Below are positions 24,801 to 36,099 of a DNA stretch of 64,000 bases, piece by piece. Source of the stretch: Puccinia triticina (taxonomy: Eukaryota; Basidiomycota; Pucciniomycetes; Pucciniales; Pucciniaceae); contig NC_070571.1 in the NCBI RefSeq assembly GCF_026914185.1, positions 5,084,001 through 5,148,000 on the forward strand. The letters run 5' to 3'. The notes under the pieces are model-generated. The model was given only the letters and a program-made list of their open reading frames with translations, had not been told where the DNA came from and made no database searches. Position 1 is the first letter of the stretch, and the number at the start of each line of letters is the position of its first letter. Position numbers and translations under genes: made by a program.

Positions 24801-24985
24801 AGCAGCCTAAACAGCATCTTTCCCCTCACACGGCTGCCGCCGCCTAGCACGGACAGGAGTCCCTCACCGGTCATTGAGGGGAAGAAGTACCCCTCAATGA
24901 CCGCAAAGAACTGGCCATTGAGGGGAGTTGTGTGTCCCCCTCTCAATTACCGGTAGGTCAAACTGCTCTTGATGTCCAGTCAATA
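21806..24985. other. Gene-free repeat-rich stretch
   Basis: Continues with TGATGGCCTGCCATCA-type and GGTACC-type repeats to about 22350. It then has AT-rich sequence, a pyrimidine-rich patch (about 24050-24460), a short perfect hairpin CCAAGTTCGCCGAACTTGG (about 24488-24506), an A-tract near 24680, and a TGACCGGTCATTGAG repeat at 24860-24990. No gene supported. Confidence 0.5.
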
Positions 24986-24992
24986 CCATTGG

Positions 24993-25139
24993 AGGGCTTC
25001 CCGTTGTCTAAACGGCTTGATTTAGAGGATTCCACTTATCCTTGCTTTCTGGTGAAAACTTAATCTCAATCAACTTTCACCAGCCAGTAAAGTTTTACCT
25101 GTGCCTCTACATTAAGCATTTAAGTCAACGGGAAGTCTT
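24993..25139. repeat. Small MITE-like inverted repeat (CTTCCCGTTG ends)
   Basis: Begins CTTCCCGTTGTCTAAACGG and ends ...AAGTCAACGGGAAG. A related sequence in the opposite orientation lies at about 55930-56085 ('gattagaggattcc' block and 'caacgggaag' end), so this is a dispersed family. Confidence 0.6.
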
Positions 25140-25415
25140 CCATTGAGGCAATAGTTCACACACCTCCCTGTGGCCGGTTTTACCGCTCATCTAAATATAT
25201 GTAGGTAAAAATATTGCTTGATGGCTGGGTAGCTGGTCCGTGCCTGTCATCAAGGCTTACCTCTTGATGCCAGGTGTGTACCTTCTAATTTCTAGTACAT
25301 CCAGACATTGAGAGGAGTGCAAAATGCCCTCTCAATGGCCGGTTCTTGTACAGGTAATCAAGAGCAACACACTCTACTCAATAGCTGGCCATCAAGAGGA
25401 GGTACACCAACAATG

Positions 25416-26733
25416 TAACCATTACAATACCTCTATTGTAGCGGCATATACAGTGTATCGTAATTGGGGTCCGTTACACAATGATTGAAAACTAGTGTAG
25501 CGCATTGGCACACCAATGCGCTACCAATTCAATGTATTGAATGTGCTGTTACATCATTTAAAAGCTCAATAAACAGTGGGCCGCTACACCAGCGGTGGGC
25601 CAGCTACACTAACCATAGCGTTAGCGTGGCGTAGCATAGCGGAATTCTGCTAAATTTTAGTGTAGCGTTAGCGGATTGCACCTTCTCTGCGCTAACGCTA
25701 CGCGCAAAGGGTGCGCAGCTAATTTAGCTGTTAGCGTAGCGTTAGCGCAGATGCGCGCAATTGCGCTAACGCTACACACGCAGGGCGCAAAAGAGCACGC
25801 GCTACGGTGCACCACAGTGCTTTTAGCTGAAAAAAAGGACTTTTTTCCGCTAAAAGCGCTGTAGCGCAGCGTAGCGTAGCGTAGTGACTGTAGCGGCGCG
25901 CTAACACTAACAAACAATTGGCGCCCTGTTAGCGCCGCTGAAACGTAGCGCAGCGTAGCGGCGCTAACAGCGCGCTAACGCTACTCAAAATGGGCGGGCG
26001 CTTTTTGCCGCTACGCTAAAGCTAAGTGGCCCTGTAGCGTAGACTAAACCACGCTATTTTAGCCCTAACATTTAGCATAGCGGCAAAGAGTGCTGGCCTT
26101 TTTTGAATAGCGTTAGCGCGCTGTAAGCGCCGCTACGCTGCGCTAATTCTCAGCGGCGCTAACAGCACGCCAATTTTTGTTTAGCATTAGCGCTACACTA
26201 CAGCCGCTATGCTGCGCTATGTTGCGCTAAGGTGTTTTTAGCGGAAAAAAGGCCTTTTTTGCCTCAAAAAGCGCTGTAGCGCAGCGTAGCAAACGCTCTT
26301 TTGCGCCCTGCGTGCTTAGCGTTAGCGCCATTGCGCGAATCTGCGCTAACGCTACGCTAAAAGCTAAAATAGCTTTGCACCCTGTGCGCGTAGCGTTAGC
26401 GTAGATGCGCGCGATTGCGCTAAAAAATAGCGCATTTGCGCTGCGCTACGCTACGCTAACAGCTATGGTAGCGTAGCTGACCCACTGTTGGCTCAATGTA
26501 GCGCATCATGCCTCCGTTACGTGACATTACAGCCTATTATGTATTGGAGCGGTGATGCATTGGCCCCTCAATACATAAATTCTAAAAAAAACTGTAGCGC
26601 ATTGGCGCGCCGTTACACAAAAAACAAAATCCCGTGTAACAGAGTGGGCGCACATTACAATACCGTTACACTGTAACAACAATACATTAAGATACATTAC
26701 ACACCGCTACAAATACATGTATTGTAATAGTTA
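25416..26733. mobile_element. TAGCG-rich foldback element
   Basis: Inverted ends 'taaccattacaatac' (25416) and 'gtattgtaatagtta' (to 26733) extend inward over 'tgtagcgg...gtgta' blocks. The interior is a dense mosaic of TAGCGTTAGCG / CGCTAACGCTA words in both orientations, with GCGCGCAATTGCGC-type palindromes. No coding sequence. Decayed relatives lie at 3340-3665 and about 16915-17060. Confidence 0.7.
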
Positions 26734-26915
26734 GATTTTTGGGTACACACTCCCCTTGATGGCCAGTCTGTTCTGGTCATTGAGGGGAGTTTGTACCTGC
26801 TCTTGAATACTGGATCAAAGGTACTGGCCGGTCATTGTCACAGGTACTGTTAAAACTAACACTTAGCAGAAAATGATTGACTTGGGCAGGATTTGAACCA
26901 GCAACCTTAGCTTGG

Positions 26916-26956
<41 letters not shown>

Positions 26957-28487
26957 CACCACCCGCAAGTGGGTGTGGTTTTCTCTGCAGCCACACCCAG
27001 GGGTTTTCCAGCGGAACTTGTGCGGCCCCCAGAAACCATCATTTGGGGTGATGATACACAAAACTTGCCCGGGCCGGTCATCTGGCCGGTAAAATGAATA
27101 CCAGCCCAGCTTGATGACCGGCAAGCCGCGGGTCATCAGGACACACCAATGACTGGACAGCTAGCTGGTCATCAAGGTATTCATGCCTCAATGACTGGTC
27201 AGATGGCTGGTCATCAAGGTATGCATGCCTTGATGACTGGTCAGATGGCTGGTAATCAGGGCACACCATGTTAAGATCTGTTCTGTGGAGAGGAAGAGGG
27301 ATTCTGGGTCCTATATGGTTGACTGCAGGATGAGGAAGAGGCCTGGATCTCCAGCCTCTCAAAACTTGAGCATGGTCCATGACATGTACATGTGAGTCTG
27401 TGCTGCGGAGCCCGTGCTACGGCTCATAACACACAGCTTAATGACCGGAGCCAGCTGGTCATCAAAAAGGCAGACACTCAATGACCAGCCATCTAACCGG
27501 TCATCAAGGCATAGATACACCTTGATCACTGGCCAGCTGGCTGGTCATTGAAGTGTCCTTGATGACTGAAAGAAGACAAAGATCTAAGATTTTATTTCTT
27601 GTTAGATAATAGACTTATGATTTATATACAAATGTTTTTGTCTAGAGAATTAAGGGTAAGAGATGTTTTTACCTAAGAGCAGGAGATTGACCACTCTCTA
27701 CTGAATAAACTTGGAAGGAAAAAAAGAACAGAGATGAAGCTCTGCAAAACCGTTCGGTCTGTTCCCCAACACAAGAATTCTTGTCATCAGTTTTTTGCCC
27801 TGTCCCACAGTGTAGTCCATTTTTGGTTCTTACACGTAAAGAACCACTGTTGAATGCTATCCCGCTTTTTTAAGCTTTGGAGAAACAACGTAGTAAACTC
27901 GCAACGCTATCTGCAGTTTTTGAGCAGCCGTGCTTGCTCATCAGTCTTTTTGTTTCCCTTTACTTTAGCTTTGTAGCACAGTAACTCACCGATTGTTTCT
28001 CCTTCTCTTTGAGAGGAATCGTTGGTTTTGATTTCTTTTGCATCAACTTTTTCTAGCAGAAAATGGGCAGTGCATTAGCTCCTGCCTAGTCTTTTATCTT
28101 CCAGTGTTGATCCCACCGCTTACCTTTGGCGCTTGTGGTGATCCATTCAGATAGTGACTTTTGGTCAGGTTTTTCCCTGAGCCAAGTCTTGCCGCTTGCT
28201 TCCGTTGGACCTGTAATCACCAGAGGTGTAATCAGAGTTTTTCCAACATCAGCCGCTCTGCGCTTGGACTGTGGAAGGGTTTGCTTTGCTTACCATCTTC
28301 TGCAGCTGTTTCAGCTCGCAACATTCTTCTCAATTTATGAGAAGATTGCCGGTCACCTGAGACCATAATCTCACAATGACCAGCTGGCTCCGGTCATCAA
28401 GGTACATTTATAACTCAACGACCAGCCATCTGACTAGTCATCAAGGTTTACACCCAATGACAGGCCAACTGGCTGGCCATCAACATA
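26734..28487. repeat. Dispersed TGACCGG/TGACTGG palindrome clusters
   Basis: Clusters at about 26755-26845, 27060-27260, 27435-27570 and 28375-28480 repeat 'gatgaccgg..agctggtcatca' units in both orientations. The same core fills the foldback element at 6416-7893. The non-repeat remainder (27580-28370) holds no recognised gene. Confidence 0.7.
26879..26971 (-). tRNA. tRNA-Trp(CCA)-like sequence, probably pseudogene or SINE head
   Basis: On the minus strand there is a perfect anticodon arm CTTAG-CTCCAAG-CTAAG (anticodon CCA) and a GGTTCAAATCC B-box in a T arm with one mismatch. A-box-like TAGTTGGTA is present, and the acceptor ends partly pair (ACTTG/CAAGT). The D-arm region is enlarged: about 13 extra nt lie between the D stem and the anticodon stem, and the terminal acceptor pairs mismatch. 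This makes a functional tRNA unlikely. Confidence 0.5.
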
Positions 28488-29548
28488 CACTGCAAGAAAA
28501 ACTCTAGAAACTGCTTGCAGTTGAGATGCAGCAAGCTTGAATCAAGCCTCAGCTCAAGCTGGAATCAAGCACCCCAATTCCATTCTGGTGCACCTTCATT
28601 GTGCACCTTGTTCAGCATCCCAATGCTTAACATGCTGGAGTGCTCATGCAGCAGGCTGAGACAAATTTTCAACCTTGCACATGAGCATCCCCCTGAGCAC
28701 CCTTTTATTTTCTTTTATAAAACACTCCATGTGCCATTGAATCCAGCCAGAATAACATAAAAAGGGCATGTACACATGAAAGGGATATGTACATATGAGA
28801 GGAATATGTACGCATGAAAGGGGAATGTGAGAAGGTGTATTAACACATAGAAGGACTCTGTACACATGATGAAAGGGGTATGCATGCATGAAAGGGGTAT
28901 GTATTCATGAAAGGGGTATTTATGTATGAAAGGGGTATGTGCAGTCAGGGGTATTTGCACATGAAAGGGATATGTAAACATCAAAGGGGTATGTAAACCT
29001 GAATGATTAAAGGGTTGAAAAGGATGTAAAAAAGTCCAAGGGGACATGTAAACATGAAAGGGTCATGAAAGCCTGATGAAAGGGGTATGTACATATTGTG
29101 AAAGGGATACATGCACATGAAAGGGATACACGCACATGAAAGGGATACACACTTATAAAAGGGATACATGCACATGAAAGGGATACACGCACATGAAAGG
29201 GGTATGTGCATATAAAGGGGTATGTACACATTATGAAAGGGCTGAATATATACAAAAGGAATATGTGCATATGAAAGCAGTATGTGCACATAAAAGGGGT
29301 ATGTGCAAATGAAAGGGGTATGTGCACATGAAAGGGGAATTTTCACATGAAAGGGGAATTTGCACAGGTATCAACTCAGTATTTTGGAGCCTGTACTCAG
29401 TTTTTTGTACCTTAGAATCACTCTTGCATAAATTATGCAATGTGCATGGAAATTGAATCAACCAGTGCTTGATTCTTGCATGAGGCACAGCTTGCCTTGA
29501 GCTCTTGCATCTCAACTGCAAGCAGTTTGTAGAGTTTTTCTTACAGTG
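28488..29548. mobile_element. CACTA-ended foldback element with internal minisatellite
   Basis: Termini CACTGCAAGAAAAACTCTA (28488) and, inverted, CACTGTAAGAAAAACTCTA (ending 29548) resemble CACTA/En-Spm ends. The inverted arms extend about 100 bp, with GCTTGCAGTTGAGATGCA shared. The dinucleotide TA abuts both ends; a 3-bp duplication is not evident. The interior (about 28745-29370) is a minisatellite of roughly 19-bp units, GAAAGGGGTATGTACACAT. No transposase is present. Confidence 0.75.
28745..29370. repeat. ~19-bp minisatellite array
   Basis: About 30 imperfect copies of ATGAAAGGGGTATGTACAC with variable spacing. Open frames across it merely reflect the 19-20 bp periodicity. Confidence 0.9.
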
Positions 29549-31006
29549 TATGTGTTGAGTACAGCCCAAGAAGGAATGCTGTGGGTTATTCCTCAACAAG
29601 GGGCATTCCATTTCAGATTGAATGGTGCTAGTTATTTGATGACTCATTAATGCACGTTTGACCTGTTTGGATGGTTCTCCAATGACTTGATGCTGCCTGG
29701 AACATGTATGCTAACATTCCCTACTTGCAAGATTGAAAGAATTCTATCAATTGCCATGTTGGCTATCAACAAGTAGCCCCTCTTCCCTCTCCTTTTCTTT
29801 GTTATTTGTACTTGCTAAAGCTTCTTACAAATGTCATGTTCTTTGTCTGAAAAAAGGAGAAAGTAAAGATGCACACAAGGAAATTAAGAGCCACAAAGAA
29901 TGCATACAGCCAAAAAGGGTGAGCCGGATCAAATATACACAAATTTCAGATTGGATCCAACTGATTGTGAATTGTGAACTTTCAAAATCTAGCTAGAAAT
30001 TGTGCCGCTGATGTCAGTGCAGCGCAGCGGTTTCACAGTTGTTGTTAGAGCATCCACCCTTGTCTCTGTAAACCCGCTAGGTAAGGCAGATTTACAGAGT
30101 ATGTAAGGGATTTTACACCCCCGTGCCCTCTTTAGGGCTCCTTAGCTAAATGGTTGTTCCGTTGTAGGACTCAAAAGTGATTGCAAAACCCTTTTGCTGA
30201 ATGGAGAAGGGGATGATGGAGGTGCAAACTCTGCCCTTCTATACTATCAGATAACAAGACCCACCAAGCTAAGCTTGGCAAGTTTTAATCAAATGATAGG
30301 TCTGGTCTAGTTCTAGATGAAGTTGTTTAATGAAGGGTATGTGAGATTTGAGAGTGAGTTCAGTATTTATTTGCAAACATAAGGGTTGTAGTGATGTGTG
30401 GTGGTGATGGTAAGTGTGAAGGGTGGTATGTAAATAACCGGTGAGTACTGAGCTGAGGAGCTGACAACTGGGGAGGAGAGAGCTCCTTATATAGAAAAAA
30501 GTGGAGCCCCAGAGGGCTTGTGGGTTAGGGTTTCAACTAATCTACGTTAGCGCAGCGGTTAGAGCGCTGCGCTAACGCTGACTTCAGCGGTTTGCTGCGG
30601 ACGCCTGCTGTTGATAAGCTTTAGCGCAGCGCCACTGAAAGGCGCAATCAGCGCAGCACAGCAGAATGACCGCTGACTGCTGCTGACCGCTTTTTCAGCG
30701 TCAGCGTGCTGATTTTGCTGCACCCCACTAGGCGCTGAACATGGCAGCAGTGAAAAAACAGCGTCAGCGCAGCAGTTGACCGCTGATGCAGCGGCGCTGA
30801 AATCTGCAGGTTTTTGCGGTGAAAATAATCAGCGGTTAGCGCAGCGCTTGTCCCGCTGATTTTCAGCGCAGCGCTCCGAAAAAACGCTGCGCTGTTTGCA
30901 GCGCAGTGGCTTCACCGTTGCTAACAATAACGGCGCAAAAAGTAACGGCGGGTAGTTACTTGACAAAAATCCCACATACATCGTAAAGTAAAGTAACTAC
31001 CCATGG
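29549..31006. repeat. AGCGCAGCGG-rich repeat and possible LTR-like segment
   Basis: About 30005-30050 and 30540-30950 are GCAGCG/CGCTGA words in both orientations. Between them, 30050-30540 looks like a single-copy insert with a TATATAG box near 30496. The block 30215-30290 (AAGCTAAGCTTGGCAAG core) recurs inverted at about 43965-44040. No coding sequence. It could be a solo LTR, not proven. Confidence 0.45.
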
Positions 31007-31288
31007 TTGGGTTATAGAATTTCAAAATGGACCCGGGTACGAAGGGAGTTCATGATTAATCGCTATGACGCGGCGGGGGTTCAAGCATTGGTGGAGGACG
31101 GCAAATTAGGGGTTGAGGAACTTGATGCCAATGCTTTTGATCATCTCATTGGAGAAAATCCTATCAAAGGTAGTGTTCTTGAACCGGGCGGGCGATTCGC
31201 GGGAGTTTATGAGCAGATGGAAAATGATGCTTCACTTGCCGCTCCACCGTCCGGATTTCAAAGCTACCCGCCCGGTCTCCCTTCCTGA
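31007..31288 (+). CDS. Hypothetical ORF
   Basis: 93-codon frame with balanced composition (contains EFMINRYDAAGVQALVEDGK and HLIGENPIKGSVLEPGG). No family recognised. It is flanked by repeats, so it may be the tail of a decayed element. Confidence 0.25.
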   Translation: MGYRISKWTRVRREFMINRYDAAGVQALVEDGKLGVEELDANAFDHLIGENPIKGSVLEPGGRFAGVYEQMENDASLAAPPSGFQSYPPGLPS

Positions 31289-32570
31289 TCTTTGCCTTGT
31301 TGATGATCAGGTCTAATCCTCTCAATGACTGGTGTGACCGGTCATTGAGAGGACCATTGAGGGAGTGTGTCCTCTTGATGACCAGCTAGAGAGGAGTACA
31401 TGTACTCTTGATAATCAGCTACATAGAGCTGAGTATACATGTACTCCTCTCCATGAACGGTCATAGCCGGCCGTCGAGAGGAGTATGCAAACACCCGGCA
31501 CTTGGGAGAGGTGCCCGAGTACCACACTACTTTTTGACAGAAAAACCGGCACCGGGCACCACATCCGGTACCGCCTGGTGGGTGCGGGGCGGGGGCGGGC
31601 GGTACTGGGTACTGCCCCACAGGAATCAACTCAAACCAGCCCCCTGTTCTATTTTCAGGGATTTGTTGTGGGTGTACAAAATCCAAAACTGGAGAGTTTT
31701 ATGAAGAATAGGGGGGCAGGGGAGGAAGAACAACACTATGGGGTTTCAATTCTACCATACCAGTCTCAATAGGTTTATCTCTTAGCAAATGGATCCCAGT
31801 CTAGGAGGAAATCTGCTACCTGGCAGTGGAACGTGCCAAATGGTATCTGCAAACATCTAAAACCACTTATGTTGATCCTGGATTCAGGATCATGACAGGA
31901 TCTATTGTATTTTAAATGCAAATTCAAGCCTCAAATTGCAAGTTAGGCACATTCAAACTGTTCAAAAATCCCTGTTGAATGCATGTTTAGTTTTGCTCAC
32001 CAGCCCATTTTTTTACTCTTTGGATTTGAATACAGCCGCTTCAATTTCAGCCCCTCCCTTTACCTTATCATGTGTGCATCCCATGCACCTGTCATTTCCA
32101 AGTGTTTTCAGTCAAATAGGTCTGAAAAGAGATCATTCTCCATATGGAATTATTCCCAGACATAATTTATTTCCTTCTATAATAAACCAGTAATAAACCA
32201 CAATAACACTTTCTGAATTGCAATTTGAAGCCAAGATAACTGCAGGAAAAGGTCCCATGGCAAACTTTTACGCAATTACTTTCTAGCTTCATGAGTGATT
32301 GTTTTCTATCTTAATTAGCAAATGATTGCGGATTGAGATCTTAAGCTTTCTTTGAGGAAAATTTTGGATTTATAGAGGGTGCGAGTGTCTCTTCATTCAT
32401 TGAAAGGGATGAAATATTCATGTTGAGAAGATCCAAATTCACAAATTTCGGTACATAGATGGCTGTGCAATCTACAATGCGTACAAATTGAACAGTCCTT
32501 GATTTGATCTGTACATGTTGATCACAAGTTTTTGGATTTGGTAAGTCATATTCATGCAAATCTGAGGATT
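31289..32570. other. Gene-free stretch
   Basis: TGACCGGTCATTGAG and GGTACC repeats to about 31620, then AT-rich sequence downstream of the multicopper oxidase gene. No gene supported. Confidence 0.5.
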
Positions 32571-35500
32571 TCAATTACTCCCAAGCTTTGGACAGAGACC
32601 TTGGTTTGCTTGTGGTAAGACTGTTTGCTTCAAGACGTCGGGCTGCATCACTAGCATTCCTGCGAAGCCGGCAGCCAAATGCCAGTCAATATGGCAATGA
32701 ATGATCCATACCCCGGGGTTTTCAGCCTTTATTCGCACTGTTTCAGGATAGGTATGCAGTCAAATTTAGCAGCCAATCCACAAGAGTACTTATTCGAGAT
32801 ATGTCTGCTTCTATGATTATAGGACTTTTCTACACTCACTGACGATATAGCTTCCCCCAGGTACTACGTGTCTAGATGCAAAGAATTTGATGGAAAATTA
32901 AAATTTTCAATTACAGGCAGAAAGTTTGAATTTTCAGAGATGAAGATGCAACTCACACATCGCGACAAAGTGGATTGTTAAGTTGGTATTGAGCAGTTTG
33001 TGCATTTGCTTCAGTTAAGGTTCCGTTTCCGGAGGCAACAACACATGTCTTACCGTAAAATAGATATAAAAAAATTAGTTTGAATTTAAAGCGACTTTAA
33101 ATAATTCCACGCACATCAACACCGTCTAGCAAAGATTTGAGATTGGCAGAAACCAAAAGGTTAACACGTTTTTGAATCTGGCAGCAATGGACTAAAAACC
33201 CTTACGGAGATGAATAGGATGGTCAATTGCCTGGTCCAGGTTGTTTACTACGACATCCCAAATACCAGGCTGCGAGATATTTTGTGTTGCAACCTCAGAG
33301 AAGTTCAAAGCCCCACTTCCACCACTGAGAAGTTGAGGAAGAAGAGGCTGTGATTCTTGGGCTGAAATTCATTAAAGGGGCAATACATCAATCATAGAAC
33401 TTTTCCCACCTTCCAATCTCAACTCACCAATCCATGTTGTGTTGTCAACAAAAAATCTTCCCATTACGTTCTTTGGGCCTTTCTTTGACGGATCAATAAT
33501 GGTACCAAAGCTTGTGTTAAAGTAGACCTGTGCCCAATTGATGGAGATAGGATGATTAAAGATGCACTTGATGAGTCTTAATTCTTTAATTGAGGTGGTG
33601 ATAGAGTGGTGATAAGGCTTACTCTTCCTAGTGAATTGGAATTCAAGTTAGGATTGATTCTTGGAGCAAGTTTGGTTTGGTCCAAGTCTATACATGGGCC
33701 ATCCACGTCATCTTGCCAATCCTGGGTGTTTGGAACTGGTATTCTTGCCCGAATGTTTCCATTTGCTAGAGGCTTGGACAAAACACGGACCACGGCCAAC
33801 GCCGTGTTTCCTTCGGCGGTGTCCATGCCGGGAGCAACTGTGAGATGGTCAGAATCATGTGGTGCGTACAAATCAAACACAAAAATGCTCACGCCAAGCC
33901 CCTGGAAGATGATTTGAGAATTCTTTGGTTATTTAAACGCAATCTGCCGGGGAGATAAAAGTGCCTTTACTTACAACAATCGGTGTCCATTGCGGCCCTA
34001 AGATAGAAAGAGTCTCCTTCCACGTCTGACCGAGTGTCCAATATCACGCTATACCTGATTTTTGTTAGAAAAATCTTTTTCAGCAGTGATTCAACCAGTT
34101 AGCTGTTAGAGAGTTCTTCTGTACCTTTCCGCATTGTGCAAAGGAATTCTATGAAAAAGTTCAGAACTTTGGACAGGAGTAGCGTCTGCTTCAATCACTT
34201 CCAATGGGTGCCCATCAACAGAAACCTTGAACAAAGCGTGAGAGCCAGCTTGAATCAATCGGAGCCTAGACCTTTGATTTGGAGGTACTTGGATCTCTAG
34301 TGGGTTGAAGTTGGTTTGACATGGATCTCCATTGGCGTGTTTCTCGCAGTTGAAAAACCCAATTCCATTCAACAAGGCTTTGAGAAAAATTCATATAATC
34401 AAGATACGGAAATACGTCTATGTTTTAGCTGCTGGTGCTGAGTTTTCCAGCGCTTTTTATCCACATACCACTATTCGGAGATGGAGCTGCTAGAGTTCCA
34501 TTATAACCCTTGGTTGATAAAAGTTTACGCGCGATGGTGGTGCTTGGACTTTATACAACCGAAAATGGTTGACCATTAGAACCCTTTTTCTCTTTGTTAT
34601 CAACATAGCACTTTTACTCACTCGTGGTACCAATCGCTATGACAAGAAGAGCAAGAAAAGTAAGGAGGAATTGAACTCCTTAGGGAATCAAATAAGATTG
34701 AACTTACTTCATGAAGATGATTTGGTCGGTATCAAAATCTCTACCTCGAACAAGAGGGTCTTGTGGACTGTGAATGATTAGTGGGCCAGAAATACCATCA
34801 GCCAATAAGGCACCATAGTGCGCCTTCATCATTACCAATCAAACATTTCAATTTTCAGTATTCATCTCTTAAAAGGACACCAGGGTTCTGTGGAAAAATT
34901 GTGATATGATCCAAATGTTTAATGTAAGCTCACGTGATACCCTTTCAAACACGCACATTTAAAAACAAAAAAATCCGAGGTGTGGCATTAGTTTTACCTA
35001 CTTCAACCCAGTGAGAACTGTTGTTAAGAATCTGTTGAAGTTTAGCTCACAAAAAGTCCCAAACTGGCCAGTGACAGAAAATTGATAGGTGAATGTAGTT
35101 CCAGGTTGTTGTGGGCACTGGGTTACCCCGGAGACACCATCCATCTTGAACCCAGAAAGAAGTGAAAACCCTCTCATTTAGGATATGCGTTCAAATTTCA
35201 AAAGCAATTGGTGCTAGTTCTTTACTTACCCACTGAGTACCATTTTGATAAATACCTGGAAGAAAAATCTAGTCAGTTTCCCCTCCCCCCTCTCATGTAC
35301 GTTACTGAGTTTTAGTGCTGGCAATCACATACCGTGCCAATGAATACTGAGAGGAACATTGAGCTCATTTTTGACGTTAACAACAATAGTGTCTCCCTGA
35401 AAATATGCCATTCAACTCTTCAGTTTAGTATTATTACCTAAGTCCAGGATGTACAAAAGTCAGGATGAAATATACCTCATTGGCCTAAAAATTGCATTTG

Positions 35501-36099
35501 AGACAAATGCTCAAGTCAGGTATAAAATCTGAAAAACCTCTTTTTGTAAAATTATCCCCAATTCCACTTACTTCAATCAGTGGCCCTGGGAATTGATTGT
35601 TTATTACAAAAACTTGCCTAGATTTTTTCCAGATGTAAAATTATTTCAGTACTCTTATTTATCAATAAACACCACCCAAGAAATGTTTCTTTATGAAAAA
35701 TAAATTCACCTAACAAAACCATCAAATTTTGCGGTCTTATTTCTGGATGATGAAGAAAAAAATGTCAAATTCCATCATGGCATTAGATTTTGTTTGAACA
35801 ACATACGCTACCACCCAATCATACCGCCTAACTTGAGGTACATTAGTCACAACATGGTCTTTTTTGAGGACAAGAGATGGTGTATTAACTTGAACTGATC
35901 CATCAACATAAGGGCTTGTTGGGGTGTATGATATTTCTGATGAGTAACTCCACGACTGAGAAGTGGTTTCCATCCGTGACTCCGTCTTTGTATAAGATAA
36001 TACTCTCGACGCACGTAAGTCCATGCCGCACGTAATCTTGAAGAACATACATGTTAGAATAGCCCGCAAGAAAAAGGCAATGGTACTTTGATAAACCAT
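32571..36099 (-). CDS. Secreted laccase-like multicopper oxidase
   Basis: Multicopper oxidase that would oxidise phenolic or metal substrates outside the cell. Exons (complement): 35807-36099, 35710-35742, 35572-35617, 35476-35484, 35333-35396, 35230-35255, 35051-35144, 34934-34941, 34708-34823, 34622-34636, 34469-34548, 34125-34377, 33975-34054, 33623-33837, 33428-33527, 33206-33361, a tiny exon at 33121-33125 or 33115-33125, 32957-33048, 32840-32871, 32571-32737. This gives 627 or 629 aa. Signal-peptide-like N-terminus MVYQSTIAFFLRAILTCMFF. All four copper signatures are visible: HWHG..QW.DG (about 146), WYHAHYGALLADG (about 189), HPIHLHG (about 525) and HCHIDWHLAAGF (586-597). Phe ten residues after the T1 Cys is the axial type linked in laccases to high redox potential. 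A start at 36177 would add 26 residues and bury the signal peptide. Laccase versus ferroxidase specificity is unresolved. Confidence 0.93.
34622..34636 (-). other. 15-nt exon (oxidase exon 10)
   Basis: Carries D-W-Y-H plus split codons at both ends, between AG and GTGAGT. D-W-Y-H at this position is typical of fungal laccases. Confidence 0.8.
34934..34941 (-). other. 8-nt micro-exon (oxidase exon 8)
   Basis: Supplies most of W-Y-H in copper motif 2, whose His is a trinuclear-cluster ligand. Flanked by AG and GTGAGC. Skipping it would remove a ligand and shift the frame. Confidence 0.82.
35476..35484 (-). other. 9-nt micro-exon (oxidase exon 4)
   Basis: Encodes A-N-E between AG and GTATAT. 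It joins ...PLIE to GDTIVV... in the conserved first cupredoxin domain, where family members have an uninterrupted (E/A)-N-x-G-D-T stretch. Confidence 0.82.

Noticed and set aside
28715..29346. Open frames of 106-121 codons rich in Pro, Phe, His, Ile
   Set aside because: They arise from the 19-bp minisatellite periodicity inside the CACTA-ended element.
30050..30540. Solo LTR
   Set aside because: TATATAG and a dispersed partner block are suggestive, but no TG...CA ends, TSD or primer site could be shown; kept only as an uncertain repeat.
33838..33974. Exon start at about 33901 (G-L-G-V-S-I-F...) for the oxidase
   Set aside because: It is out of phase with the preceding exon. Using the acceptor at 33838 restores phase and gives the family-typical T-D-C-F-A-P-G, so this stretch is intron.
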